NCBI GenBank assembly: GCA_016192105.1
Contig: JACPUV010000026.1
Location: 248,001-312,000, forward strand
DNA length: 64,000 nt
Reading direction: 5' to 3'
From: Sphingobacteriales bacterium
Lineage (GTDB): Bacteria; Bacteroidota; Bacteroidia; Chitinophagales; Chitinophagaceae
In this document: piece after piece, positions 54,690 through 63,971 of the stretch
Layout: each line of letters starts with the position of its first letter
Position numbering within the stretch: the stretch's first letter is position 1
Made by a program: the position numbers and the translations under genes
The notes under the pieces: generated by a model
What the model was told of the DNA's origin: nothing
The model's database searches: none
The model's input: only the letters and a program-made list of their open reading frames with translations

Positions 54690-56915
54690 ATGGATAAGGA
54701 AAAATTATTTACGCTCCCCGGGGAAGAAGATGACCGGGTTGACGGGATAGAAAAAGTAACCGGGCATGCCAAATATACGGCCGATCATAAACCCGAAAAT
54801 ATGGTCTATGCAGTATTTGTAACCAGTACGATTGCCCGTGGTGCAGTAAAAAATTTATTGCTCAGCGAGGCGAAAAACGCGCCGGGTGTACTGGAAATCC
54901 TTTCCCACCTTAACTGCCCTCCCGTTCCGGGTTACCAGCCCTGGGCCAAAGACCCGAATAAAAAAGGTTTTGAATGGCGCGGGTTAAAAGTATTCCAGAA
55001 CAATCTCGTCTGGTACTACGGTCAGCCCATCGCACTGGTGGTAGCGGTTACCTGGGAAAAAGCAGTGAAAGCTGCCGCACTTGTAAAAGCGGAATATGCA
55101 GTGGAAGAGGCGGAAACAGATTTTGAAAAATTCAGAAAGGACCCTTCCCGGCTGAAACCATCCGGTGAATACAAACGCGGGGAAGCCGATGCGTACAGGC
55201 ATGCAGATGTTTTTGTGGAAAACGAATACCATACTCCCATTGAAACGCACAACCCCATTGAACTGCATGCCAGCATCGCGGTATGGGAGGACGATGATAA
55301 ACTCACCGTATATGATAAATCGCAGGGACCGAAAGGCACCCAGTCGGAACTGGCCCGTAATTTCGGGCTGGAAGAAAAGAATGTACGGGTCATTACCAAA
55401 TTTGTAGGAGGGGCCTTTGGTTCCGCCCTGCGCAGCTGGCCGCATGTGGTGGCTGCCTGTATCGCTGCTAAAATGGTGAAACGCCCCGTACGGCTGCAAC
55501 TCACCCGCCGGCAGATGTTTACCATGGTCGGCTACCGGCCCATGGCCTGGCAGTATATTGCCATTGGTGCCAGCAGGGAGGGAAAACTCACGGGGATCAC
55601 TCATCATGCTGTGAGCATTACTTCCCGTTATGAAGACTTCCGCGAAGGGATCGTAAACGCGTCCCAGTATTTATATGATTGCCCGAATGTAAACACCAGC
55701 TATAAAATACTGCCGCAGGATGTGAACACCCCTACCTGGATGCGCGGACCGGGGGAAGCCACCGGCGCTTTTGCACTGGAATCTGCACTTGATGAACTCG
55801 CCTATAAACTGAATATGGACCCGGTGGAACTGCGGATCAGAAACTACGCGGAACTGCACCCGGTGAATAAACTTCCCTGGACCAGTAAATTTCTGAAAGA
55901 ATGCTATGACAAAGGGCGTGAACTGGTAGGCTGGTCAAACCGGCCTGCGATACCGCGGACACTTACCGAAGACGGCAAACTGACCGGCTATGGTATGGGC
56001 GGAGGAGTATTCGGCGCCTCCCGCGGCACTGCAGCCGTAAAAGCTGTGCTGAACAATGAAGGCAAACTTACCCTCTACAGTGCAGTAAGTGATATGGGAC
56101 CCGGTACTGCTACAGCCATGGTCCGTATTGCGGCCGGCATTCTGCAGATGCCCGTTTCTAAAATCAGTTTTCTCCTGGGAGATACGGAATTCCCGCCCGG
56201 CCCGACCCAGGGAGGCTCCACCACCACTTCCACCGTTGGCACGGCCGTGAGTATGGTATGTGAAACGCTAAAGGTCCAGCTGATCGAACTGGCACAAAAA
56301 AATCACCCTGGTTACAGCGGACTCAGTACGGAAGACCTGGCCTGCGGCAATGAAACAGTTTATGCAAAAAAAGACGGTACAAAAAAAATCAGCCTGGCTG
56401 ACCTTTTAAAAGCCAGCGGCAAACCGCAACTTGAAATCCTGAAAGAAACAGGTCCTGATCCGGCTGTCAGAAGCAAATACGCGATGAATTCATTTTCCGC
56501 ACATTTCGTAAAACTGGCCATTGATCCTGCTACAGGTGCTATTGAACTGAAAAAAGTAGTTTGTACCGGCGATGGCGGAAAAATTGTCAGTCCCAAAACC
56601 GCCCGCAGCCAGATGATCGGCGGCGCTGTAGGAGGAATCGGTATGGCATTAACCGAGGAAGCGCTGACCGATACCCAAACAGGCCGTTACCTCACGGATA
56701 CACTGGGCACGTACCATGTACCCCGTCACCGCGATGTACCATTTATTGATACCTGGTTCCCGGATCTGCCGGATCCCCTGATCAATCCCATGGGATCAAA
56801 AGGCGTGGGCGAAATTGCCCTGATCGGGTTTGCCGCGGCCGTGGCAAATGCAGTTTATAATGCTACGGGGAAACGAATTACACGATTGCCCATTAAACCG
56901 GAAATGCTGGTATAA
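54690..56915 (+). CDS. Molybdopterin-binding subunit of a xanthine-dehydrogenase-family enzyme
   Basis: 741 residues. It begins with DDRVDGIEKVTGHAKYTADH (family start), contains the FVGGAFGSALRSWPHVV and RGPGEATGAFALESALDELA segments and ends with the MGSKGVGEIALIGFAAAVANA region, where Glu708 is the general base at the molybdenum centre. Layout and length resemble PaoC/YagR aldehyde oxidoreductase. With the preceding [2Fe-2S] gene it should oxidise an aldehyde or heterocycle. A gene for the FAD subunit, normally between the two, is absent, so another electron acceptor is likely. Confidence 0.92.
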   Translation: MDKEKLFTLPGEEDDRVDGIEKVTGHAKYTADHKPENMVYAVFVTSTIARGAVKNLLLSEAKNAPGVLEILSHLNCPPVPGYQPWAKDPNKKGFEWRGLKVFQNNLVWYYGQPIALVVAVTWEKAVKAAALVKAEYAVEEAETDFEKFRKDPSRLKPSGEYKRGEADAYRHADVFVENEYHTPIETHNPIELHASIAVWEDDDKLTVYDKSQGPKGTQSELARNFGLEEKNVRVITKFVGGAFGSALRSWPHVVAACIAAKMVKRPVRLQLTRRQMFTMVGYRPMAWQYIAIGASREGKLTGITHHAVSITSRYEDFREGIVNASQYLYDCPNVNTSYKILPQDVNTPTWMRGPGEATGAFALESALDELAYKLNMDPVELRIRNYAELHPVNKLPWTSKFLKECYDKGRELVGWSNRPAIPRTLTEDGKLTGYGMGGGVFGASRGTAAVKAVLNNEGKLTLYSAVSDMGPGTATAMVRIAAGILQMPVSKISFLLGDTEFPPGPTQGGSTTTSTVGTAVSMVCETLKVQLIELAQKNHPGYSGLSTEDLACGNETVYAKKDGTKKISLADLLKASGKPQLEILKETGPDPAVRSKYAMNSFSAHFVKLAIDPATGAIELKKVVCTGDGGKIVSPKTARSQMIGGAVGGIGMALTEEALTDTQTGRYLTDTLGTYHVPRHRDVPFIDTWFPDLPDPLINPMGSKGVGEIALIGFAAAVANAVYNATGKRITRLPIKPEMLV

Positions 56916-56983
56916 AAACTTCATACATAGAATTCATTCAAAATACCCCGCCATCATGGGCCCGCTCTTTCCGGCCAGGTTTG

Positions 56984-58363
56984 TTAACTGAATTCCCGGA
57001 TATCCCGCATCAGCTGCATGGCAATATTGTTTGCCTTGGTCTCAAAATCACTTTCAGCATAAATGCGGATGATGGGTTCCGTATTGGAAGTCCGCAGGTG
57101 TACCCAGTCCTGGTCAAATTCTATCTTCAGCCCGTCCTCGGTATGGAGGGGCTGATTCCGGTATTTTTCTTTAATCGTGTCAAAGATCGCTTTCACATCC
57201 ACCCCGTTCTGCAATTCGATCTTATTCTTGGATATAAAATAATCCGGGTAGGTTCCCCGCAGCGATTTAATTCCCTTTTTATGACTGGCCAGGTGACTCA
57301 GGAATAACCCGATCCCGATCAGGGCATCCCGTCCATAGTGAAAATCGGGTACGATGATCCCGCCATTTCCTTCGCCGCCGATCACCGCTTCGGTTTCTTT
57401 CATCTTTTTCACCACATTTACCTCTCCCACTGCAGAAGGGAAATAAGACCCGCCATGCTTCAGTGTCACTTCCTTCAGCGCCCTGGTGCTGCTCATATTA
57501 CTGACGGTATTCCCTTTCCGTTTACCCAATACATAATCCGCTACGGCCACCAGGGTATATTCCTCGCCGAATAAAGAACCGTCTTCATTTACAAAACACA
57601 GGCGGTCCACATCCGGATCCACCGCTATCCCAAGGTCGGCTTTCTGCTGGACCACTTCGTTGCACAATTGGGAGAGATGCTCGGGCAATGGTTCGGGATT
57701 GTGCGCAAATTTTCCGTTCACTTCCGCATTCAGCACAATCACATCCGTTACGCCAAGTGCCCGCAGCAGCGCCGGTACATAAATGGCACCGGTTGAATTG
57801 ATCGCATCCACCACCACTTTGAAATGCCTTTTGGCAATGGCTTTTGCATTTACCAGCGGGTATTTCAGGATCGAATCAATATGTTTCTGCCCGTAGCTGT
57901 CGTCAATGGTCACCGTTCCCAGTTTGTCCACACCCGCGAAAGAAAAATCTTCCTGCGCAGCCAGGTCCAGCACCCGGGCCCCGGTTTCCGCGGAAATAAA
58001 TTCCCCGTCCGCGTTCAGCAGTTTCAGGGCATTCCATTCCCTGGGATTATGACTGGCAGTGAGAATAATCCCACCGTCCGCATTTTCCATTTTGACCGCC
58101 ACTTCCACGGTAGGTGTAGTGGAAAGACCAAGGTCCACCACATCAATCCCCAGGCCCGTTAATGTATGAATGACCAGTTGCTGTACCATGGGGCCGCTGA
58201 TCCGGCCATCACGGCCAACCACGATCCGGATGCTTTGTTTTCCTTCCGACACAATGGTTCCGTAGGCTGCTGTAAACTTCACAATATCCACCGGGGTAAG
58301 GTTTCCCCCCGGTTTCCCGCCTATCGTTCCCCGGATCCCTGAAATACTCTTGATTAATGCCAC
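56984..58363 (-). CDS. glmM: Phosphoglucosamine mutase
   Basis: 459 residues; converts glucosamine 6-phosphate to glucosamine 1-phosphate for peptidoglycan and LPS. Phosphoserine Ser104 in TASHNP, the metal-binding DPDVDR loop, GGEGNGGI and RTSNTEPIIRIYAE are all present. The start is a GTG at 58363, because the upstream ATG is out of frame. Divergent from the methyltransferase gene, with its own -7 element. Confidence 0.93.
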   Translation of the reverse strand: MALIKSISGIRGTIGGKPGGNLTPVDIVKFTAAYGTIVSEGKQSIRIVVGRDGRISGPMVQQLVIHTLTGLGIDVVDLGLSTTPTVEVAVKMENADGGIILTASHNPREWNALKLLNADGEFISAETGARVLDLAAQEDFSFAGVDKLGTVTIDDSYGQKHIDSILKYPLVNAKAIAKRHFKVVVDAINSTGAIYVPALLRALGVTDVIVLNAEVNGKFAHNPEPLPEHLSQLCNEVVQQKADLGIAVDPDVDRLCFVNEDGSLFGEEYTLVAVADYVLGKRKGNTVSNMSSTRALKEVTLKHGGSYFPSAVGEVNVVKKMKETEAVIGGEGNGGIIVPDFHYGRDALIGIGLFLSHLASHKKGIKSLRGTYPDYFISKNKIELQNGVDVKAIFDTIKEKYRNQPLHTEDGLKIEFDQDWVHLRTSNTEPIIRIYAESDFETKANNIAMQLMRDIREFS

Positions 58364-58381
58364 ATTATTTTTTTAAGGCGA

Positions 58382-58389
58382 CAAAAATA
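58382..58389 (-). promoter_or_regulatory. -7 element for glmM (TATTTTTG)
   Basis: Perfect minus-strand TAnnTTTG, 18 bp upstream of the GTG start. Confidence 0.55.
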
Positions 58390-58429
58390 CGCATTTCAAA
58401 ATCAATGCCTTCTTTTTGCACAGCCTGCT

Positions 58430-58437
58430 TATTTTTG
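58430..58437 (+). promoter_or_regulatory. -7 element for the methyltransferase gene (TATTTTTG)
   Basis: Perfect TAnnTTTG with its G only four bases before the ATG at 58442, implying a transcript that begins at or next to the start codon. Confidence 0.6.
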
Positions 58438-58441
58438 TTGC

Positions 58442-59179
58442 ATGACAGAAACAGCATGGTACAAAGACTGGTTCAATTCTTCCTATTACCATAAATTGTA
58501 TTTTGACAGGGATGAAATTGAAGCCGCCGCTTTTATCAACAAGCTGATCAGTCACCTGCAACCTGCCGCCGGCAGCCGCATGCTGGATGTGGCCTGCGGC
58601 AAAGGACGACACAGCAAGATCCTTTCCTCGCTGGGATACCAGGTAACCGGTATCGATATTTCCCCCGACAGCATCGCTATTGCCAAACAATCGGAGAATG
58701 ACAACCTGGAATTTTTTGTACACGATATGCGTCTCCCTTTCCGGAGCAATTATTACCGCTATGTCTTTAATTTCTTCACCAGTTTCGGTTATTTCCGCAC
58801 CCGGCGCGAGCACGATGATGCTATCCGTACGATCGCTGCCAGCCTGCAGCCCGGTGGTGTTTTTGTGATCGATTACCTAAACCTGCATTATGCAGAAGAT
58901 CACCTGGTTCCCCATGAATCACGGGAGATCGGCGGCACCCATTATACCATTCACCGCTGGGACGATGAAATCCATTTCTATAAAAAAATAACGGTTACGG
59001 ATCCTTCGCTGAAACAGCCGGTGGAATACACGGAAGCGGTTGCCAAATTCTCCCTGGGTGATTTTACCGATATGCTCAGTTACCAGGGTTTGCAGGTCCA
59101 GGAAGTATTCGGGGATTACGGGCTCAGCACCTATGATGTCCGGAAATCCCCGCGGCTGATCCTGGTAGCCAGGAAATAA
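58442..59179 (+). CDS. Class I SAM-dependent methyltransferase
   Basis: 245 residues. Motif I is MLDVACGKGRHS (residues about 46-57), motif II VTGIDISPDSI, and a post-I acidic residue follows. The N-terminal WYKDWFNSSYYHKLYFDRD and the DYLNLHYAEDHLVPHESREIGG segment are those of a Bacteroidota group of small-molecule methyltransferases with unassigned substrate. It ends 5 bp from the converging sulfatase gene. Confidence 0.85.
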   Translation: MTETAWYKDWFNSSYYHKLYFDRDEIEAAAFINKLISHLQPAAGSRMLDVACGKGRHSKILSSLGYQVTGIDISPDSIAIAKQSENDNLEFFVHDMRLPFRSNYYRYVFNFFTSFGYFRTRREHDDAIRTIAASLQPGGVFVIDYLNLHYAEDHLVPHESREIGGTHYTIHRWDDEIHFYKKITVTDPSLKQPVEYTEAVAKFSLGDFTDMLSYQGLQVQEVFGDYGLSTYDVRKSPRLILVARK

Positions 59180-59184
59180 GGAAA

Positions 59185-61164
59185 TCAATCCCGCTCATTA
59201 TTCATCAGCAGGTACTTGGATGTTTCATAAAAAGCGGTTGTAAACAAGGCCAGTTTTTTGCGGGCCGAATCCACCTGTTCCGGCCGGTACGGGGATGGCC
59301 CCGGCTGCAGGGGCGAGAGTTGTTCTTCCCCGGAATTGATATTCCGCGTAAAATAAAATTCATTTGTAACGATGCCGATACGGTCAGCCGTATTGGTGAT
59401 AAAGGCGAAGTGATTTTTCTTGGCCGGATCCAGGAGGTCGCGGCCGAGGGTGGTATTCACATACGACTGGTGGAGCATCCCTGCCAGGGTGGGCAGTACA
59501 TCGATCTGGGATACCACTTCCGTTCTTTTCTGCGGGGCCAGCAGGCCGGGGGCATAAAACAACAAGGGCACATGCTCATCGGTGAGGCGCTGCTCGCTCC
59601 ATACCGGCGGGTACATCGGCTCCGCATTGCCGGCCAGCCCGTGATCTCCCACAAAAACAAAAATGGTATTCTGAAAATAATCTTCCTTCCGGGCTGCTTC
59701 GATAAACTGCCGGAAACAATAATCCGAATACCGGAAACAGTTGTACTCGTCCAGTGATTCAAACCCGTACTTTTTTAATTCCTCATCCGGCAGCATGACC
59801 CGCACAAAATCCGTTTCGGTTTCGGGGATGGTTTTATTGTAAGGGCGGTGGTTCCCCGAAGTCTGGATATAAGCAAAAAACGGCTTATCCTTTTTACGGA
59901 ACACTTCGTTGGCTGCCAGGAACAGGTCTTTATCACTCACGCCCCATACATTCACTTTCGGCGCTTTAAAATAATCGCCGGTGTGCATCTGCAGTCCCCT
60001 GATATTCTTCAGCAGACCCTCAAAATTGTTGAACTCCGGGTTGCCACCCAGGAAATAATGCTTTTCGTAATCTTCCAGCCCGTTTACAATCGTATGCTGC
60101 CGGAGTGCCAGGGGATTGCGGGTGGAAAATTTAAACAACTGGGCATCGGGAATCCCGGAGAGGATCGCAAACAATGCCCGTGCAGTGGAGAAATGCGGAG
60201 AAAAACAATGGTCAAAAAATATGCCCTGCCGGCACAACGAGTCAAAATAAGGTGACGCATTCAGCGGGTTCCCGCTCATTGTACTCTTGTACATGCTGAA
60301 CGATTCGCATTGTACCAGTACAATATTGGGCCGGCTTTCGAAGGAGGTGCTGCGCGGGCCCGTTTCCCTGCGGTACGAAAAAACGGAGGGATTGGGAAGA
60401 TCCATCCAGTCCGCCATCAGCGGAAATACCTCCCGGGCTTTCTTTTCATTGTAATCCGGGTTGCGCAGCCGCAGTGTGGCAGTAAAATTCTGGAGAGGAT
60501 TGATCGCGAGATAGGATTTAAAACTGTTATTAAACCGGAAACTGTCGGCCCGGTTCAGCGGTGGCCAGGTCAGGGATCCGTAGATCAGGAAGCAAAAAAA
60601 CAAACCCGTGATAATAAAAAATTTCCGCCGGTGCACAATGCCTTTCCCGTCCGTGCGGTTGATCACCTGCCAGTGGCTGCGGTGGTACATCCAGCGGAAA
60701 AAAAGGACGGCCACCACCAGTCCCAGCAGCATCCAGATCAGCGGGTAGGTTTGCCAGATCATTTTAAGTGAAATGCTGAAATCCTCGGCAAAATTCATGG
60801 CACCCGCATCCAGGGGAGTGCGGTTATAAGAAAAACTTCCAAAGCCCGCTGCAAAAAAGAAAAAGACGATAAAAGTGATGATCGCCAGGTACCAGGTCCA
60901 CCATTTTTTATTGCGGGAGGAATAAAAGGGAGACAGCGTGGGTGCCGCACTGAGCAGGACCACCGGTAATAAAATAACGGCAATCCAGCGCAGGTCATAC
61001 CGGATCCCCATCAAAAAAGAGGGGATGACATCGGTAAAGGAAATTCCCCTGGGACGGAAGGCGATAAATGTAGCCAGCCGGAACGCGGTAAAGATCAGCA
61101 GGAAAATGGCAAAGAGGTTTGCCACCCACAGGAGTGTTTTTGGTATTTTGTACTTTACCAGCAT
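59185..61164 (-). CDS. LTA-synthase-type membrane sulfatase
   Basis: 659 residues from the ATG at 61164 (a GTG at 61200 is in frame). Five N-terminal helices (about residues 8-200) are followed by a large extracytoplasmic sulfatase-fold domain: NIVLVQCESFSM (metal Glu), the nucleophile region PHFSTARALFAILSG (Ser-Thr), IFVFVGDHGLAG (metal Asp and His). The layout is that of lipoteichoic acid synthase/phosphoglycerol transferases. In a Gram-negative such proteins may transfer phosphoglycerol or phosphoethanolamine to glycans or lipids. Confidence 0.87.
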   Translation of the reverse strand: MLVKYKIPKTLLWVANLFAIFLLIFTAFRLATFIAFRPRGISFTDVIPSFLMGIRYDLRWIAVILLPVVLLSAAPTLSPFYSSRNKKWWTWYLAIITFIVFFFFAAGFGSFSYNRTPLDAGAMNFAEDFSISLKMIWQTYPLIWMLLGLVVAVLFFRWMYHRSHWQVINRTDGKGIVHRRKFFIITGLFFCFLIYGSLTWPPLNRADSFRFNNSFKSYLAINPLQNFTATLRLRNPDYNEKKAREVFPLMADWMDLPNPSVFSYRRETGPRSTSFESRPNIVLVQCESFSMYKSTMSGNPLNASPYFDSLCRQGIFFDHCFSPHFSTARALFAILSGIPDAQLFKFSTRNPLALRQHTIVNGLEDYEKHYFLGGNPEFNNFEGLLKNIRGLQMHTGDYFKAPKVNVWGVSDKDLFLAANEVFRKKDKPFFAYIQTSGNHRPYNKTIPETETDFVRVMLPDEELKKYGFESLDEYNCFRYSDYCFRQFIEAARKEDYFQNTIFVFVGDHGLAGNAEPMYPPVWSEQRLTDEHVPLLFYAPGLLAPQKRTEVVSQIDVLPTLAGMLHQSYVNTTLGRDLLDPAKKNHFAFITNTADRIGIVTNEFYFTRNINSGEEQLSPLQPGPSPYRPEQVDSARKKLALFTTAFYETSKYLLMNNERD

Positions 61165-61288
61165 ACGGTTGGCCCTTCCGGGAAATAACAATTGGAACAC
61201 GGCACAAAGAAAATACTTAATCCGCTACCTGCAATACCAGTTGTCACTTATTTGAAGAAACGGATGCCGCTCATTTGGCAGCTTCCCC

Positions 61289-61296
61289 TACTTTTG
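61289..61296 (+). promoter_or_regulatory. -7 element for the PAP2 gene (TACTTTTG)
   Basis: Perfect TAnnTTTG ending six bases before the ATG at 61302, suggesting a leaderless or nearly leaderless transcript. Confidence 0.6.
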
Positions 61297-61301
61297 CAGG
61301 G

Positions 61302-61919
61302 ATGCTATTTACTGCAATCAGCCTGCTGGATAAATTGATACAATGGGACAAGTGGCTGTTTATAAAGATCAACAGCCAATGGACCCATCCCCTGCTGGAC
61401 AGCGTTATGCCGCTCTGGCGCAACCCCCTGTACTGGACACCGCTGTACCTGTTCCTGCTTCTCTTCGTGCTGGTAAATTTCAGGACGAAGGGAATCTGGT
61501 GGGCGTTGCTCTTCATCAGTACCGTGGCGCTCTGTGATATGGTGGGGAATTATGCGTTCAAACACAATATTGAGCGGTTACGTCCCTGCAATGACCCGGA
61601 TTTTTTTGTGCATGTACGGTTGCTGTTGCAGCACTGCGGATCCGGCTTCAGTTTTGTATCCAATCACGCCGCCAATCATTTCGGTATGGGCGTGTTCAGC
61701 TTTATCACCCTCCGGCATGTGATCGGTAAATGGGCCTGGCTGGGGCTGCTCTGGGCCTTTTCCGTCGCTTATGCACAGGTTTATGTAGGTGTGCATTACC
61801 CGCTGGATGTAACGGGCGGAGCCCTGCTGGGCACACTCTTTGGCATCAGTACCGGCACCCTCTTCAATAAGCGGTTCAGATTCGCTATCTTCGGTAATCA
61901 ATCAACGGTATCCGTTTAA
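61302..61919 (+). CDS. PAP2-family membrane phosphatase
   Basis: 205 residues from the ATG at 61302, six helices. The three motifs are KHNIERLRP (motif 1, complete), SNHAANHFG (motif 2; PSGH is replaced by VSNH) and AQVYVGVHYPLD (motif 3), where the usual SR before the His is AQ. The motif 3 Arg normally binds phosphate, so activity may be altered; the His and Asp remain. Likely substrates are lipid phosphates such as undecaprenyl pyrophosphate. The stop overlaps the next gene by TAATG, so the two are translationally coupled. Confidence 0.82.
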   Translation: MLFTAISLLDKLIQWDKWLFIKINSQWTHPLLDSVMPLWRNPLYWTPLYLFLLLFVLVNFRTKGIWWALLFISTVALCDMVGNYAFKHNIERLRPCNDPDFFVHVRLLLQHCGSGFSFVSNHAANHFGMGVFSFITLRHVIGKWAWLGLLWAFSVAYAQVYVGVHYPLDVTGGALLGTLFGISTGTLFNKRFRFAIFGNQSTVSV

Positions 61920-63214
61920 TGGACATATTTATTCTTTTCGTTCTTATTTTACTAAACGGTCTTTTTTCCATGTCGGAAATTGCGCTGGTTTCGGCCCGGA
62001 AAGCCCGGCTGGAATACCTGGCAGACAAGGGCGATAAAAAGGCAGAACTGGCCCTGGCCCTCTCGAACCATCCCGAATTATTTTTATCTGCAGTGCAGAT
62101 CGGCATCACCCTGATCTCGATTATTACCGGGGTTTATTCCGGGGAGCGTTTCGGTAAAGACCTGCAGCCTTATGTGGAGAGAATAGCCGTCCTGCAACCC
62201 TATGCCGAAACCCTTTCCACCACGCTTATCGTTATCCTGGTCACGTATCTTTCCATCGTTTTCGGGGAACTGATCCCCAAGCGGATCGGTCTGCTCCGTT
62301 CCGAAAAAATCGCCAAAATGGTGGCCGGCCCGATGAAGACCTTTGCCGGGATCACCCATCCCTTTGTATGGCTGCTCAATAAAACCGGCAATATCTTTTT
62401 CCGCATTTTCAATATTAAACGATCCAAGGAAGATGCTGTAACAGAAGAAGAAATCAAGACCCTGATCACCGAAGGAGCCGAAGCGGGCACGATTGATGAG
62501 GCTGAACAGGAGATCATTGAACGGGTTTTTCACCTGGGCGACCGGAACATCACCTCACTGATGACCCACCGCAGTGATATCATCTGGTTCAGTCTCGATG
62601 ACAACGAAGACAAGATCAAGGAAAAAATATTACAGGAGCCCCATTCGGCTTATCCCATCTGCGAGGAATCTATCGACAATATCAAGGGGGTGGTCTCCAT
62701 CAAGGACCTTTATATCAGCCCGGACAATTCCCCCTTCAAAGAGATCATGCAGCCGGCCCTTTTTATCCCGGAGAATAATTCCCCCTACCAGGTACTGGAA
62801 AAGTTCAAGGAATCCAGGATCCATTCGGCCTTTATCGTGGATGAATACGGGAGTATCCTGGGTCTGCTCACCCTGAATGATATCCTGGAAGCCATTGTCG
62901 GCGATATTCCCCAGCAGGATGTACCCGACTATGAGATTGTGGAACGGGCGGATGGCACATTTATCGTGGATGGCCAGATCCCCTTTTACGATTTCCTTAC
63001 CCGTTTTGAAAAAACGGAATGGATGAATGAAGGAGAACATGATTTCGACACCCTGGCCGGCTTTGTGCTCCACGAACTGGAACGAATCCCCAAGACCGCT
63101 GACAAACTCAGCTGGAAAGGATTTACCCTTGAGATCATTGACATGGACGGGCACCGGATTGACAAAGTGCTGGTGACCCTGAGTAAGGAGTTGCGGGAGG
63201 ATATGGAGGAGTAG
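61919..63214 (+). CDS. CorC/HlyC-type transporter (CNNM/DUF21-CBS)
   Basis: 431 residues. A DUF21/CNNM membrane domain with four helices (about 1-135; ILLNGLFSMSEIALVSAR) precedes two CBS domains (about 205-330; HRSDIIWFSLDD, SRIHSAFIVDEYGSILGLLTLNDILEAI) and a C-terminal CorC_HlyC domain (GTFIVDGQIPFYDF ... DTLAGFVLHELERIPK). This family is associated with Mg2+ or Na+-coupled ion efflux; the old name hemolysin is misleading. Coupled to the PAP2 gene upstream. Confidence 0.9.
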   Translation: MDIFILFVLILLNGLFSMSEIALVSARKARLEYLADKGDKKAELALALSNHPELFLSAVQIGITLISIITGVYSGERFGKDLQPYVERIAVLQPYAETLSTTLIVILVTYLSIVFGELIPKRIGLLRSEKIAKMVAGPMKTFAGITHPFVWLLNKTGNIFFRIFNIKRSKEDAVTEEEIKTLITEGAEAGTIDEAEQEIIERVFHLGDRNITSLMTHRSDIIWFSLDDNEDKIKEKILQEPHSAYPICEESIDNIKGVVSIKDLYISPDNSPFKEIMQPALFIPENNSPYQVLEKFKESRIHSAFIVDEYGSILGLLTLNDILEAIVGDIPQQDVPDYEIVERADGTFIVDGQIPFYDFLTRFEKTEWMNEGEHDFDTLAGFVLHELERIPKTADKLSWKGFTLEIIDMDGHRIDKVLVTLSKELREDMEE

Positions 63215-63461
63215 TCATGCAAGTTGAAGAGTTCTTTAGTTTGCAGATTATTGATTACTGATTATTAAAAAGCGGGAAAAGTCAATGTTTTGCACTTTCC
63301 GTTTTAAAGCAGGAAGACTTTTACCATAAACTACTTGTTATATAGTACGGCATATAGCTTCCGCTATCTGCTATCTTCTTTAATACCGCCTCTGCTCTTT
63401 AGTGCATTTCAGCCTTTCACGGAATAATCAATAATGAATAATAACAATCCCTTTCGTGAAG

Positions 63462-63971
63462 TCAGAACTGTAGTAAAGCCTCTGTCTCCGGGTAATTCAA
63501 TTTCGTACTCTTCCGGTTCCCGTTCACAATCACATGCATGATATTCACCTGGTCGTCGAACTGATCGTACATAATATTGGTGGAGATACTGATCCTGTTT
63601 AAAACCGGCACATTGTCCGCCTGGATATAACCATACGCTGCTTCTTTTTCATTTTCAAACCCGATGAATTGCAGGGTTACCGGTTTGCTGTTGACAGTAA
63701 CAGACAGGTGACTCATCAGGTATTTTTTAACCAGGGAGTCCATCGGCGCCTTATCCGCCGGGTTAATCAGGTCCACTTTGGTCTTGTAATTCTTTGCCAG
63801 TACCTTTTCAAAATCGTCCGTAAATATCTTGCAGCTGATCTCCAGGGTCCGGTCCGCCGCATTGTGATTGATTTCGATAACACTCACATGGAACGGATGC
63901 GGGGCGGGTTTGCCGGCCAGCAGGATCACTACGAAGGGAAGAAAAAGCCATTTATAGACAGATGATGCCAT
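63462..63971 (-). CDS. DUF6702-type exported protein
   Basis: 169 residues from the ATG at 63971 (63977 also in frame). A signal-peptide-like N-terminus (VYKWLFLPFVVILLAG) is followed by PHPFHVSVIEINHNAADRTLEISCKIFTDDFE and a C-terminal beta-rich region. The HPFHVSVTE-like start is the hallmark of DUF6702, small periplasmic proteins in Bacteroidota that are often linked to surface or M1-peptidase neighbours. Function unknown. Confidence 0.8.
   Translation of the reverse strand: MASSVYKWLFLPFVVILLAGKPAPHPFHVSVIEINHNAADRTLEISCKIFTDDFEKVLAKNYKTKVDLINPADKAPMDSLVKKYLMSHLSVTVNSKPVTLQFIGFENEKEAAYGYIQADNVPVLNRISISTNIMYDQFDDQVNIMHVIVNGNRKSTKLNYPETEALLQF

Noticed and set aside
58373..58813. 146-codon minus-strand frame within the methyltransferase gene
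   Set aside because: Antisense to a gene with clear SAM motifs; no supporting feature.
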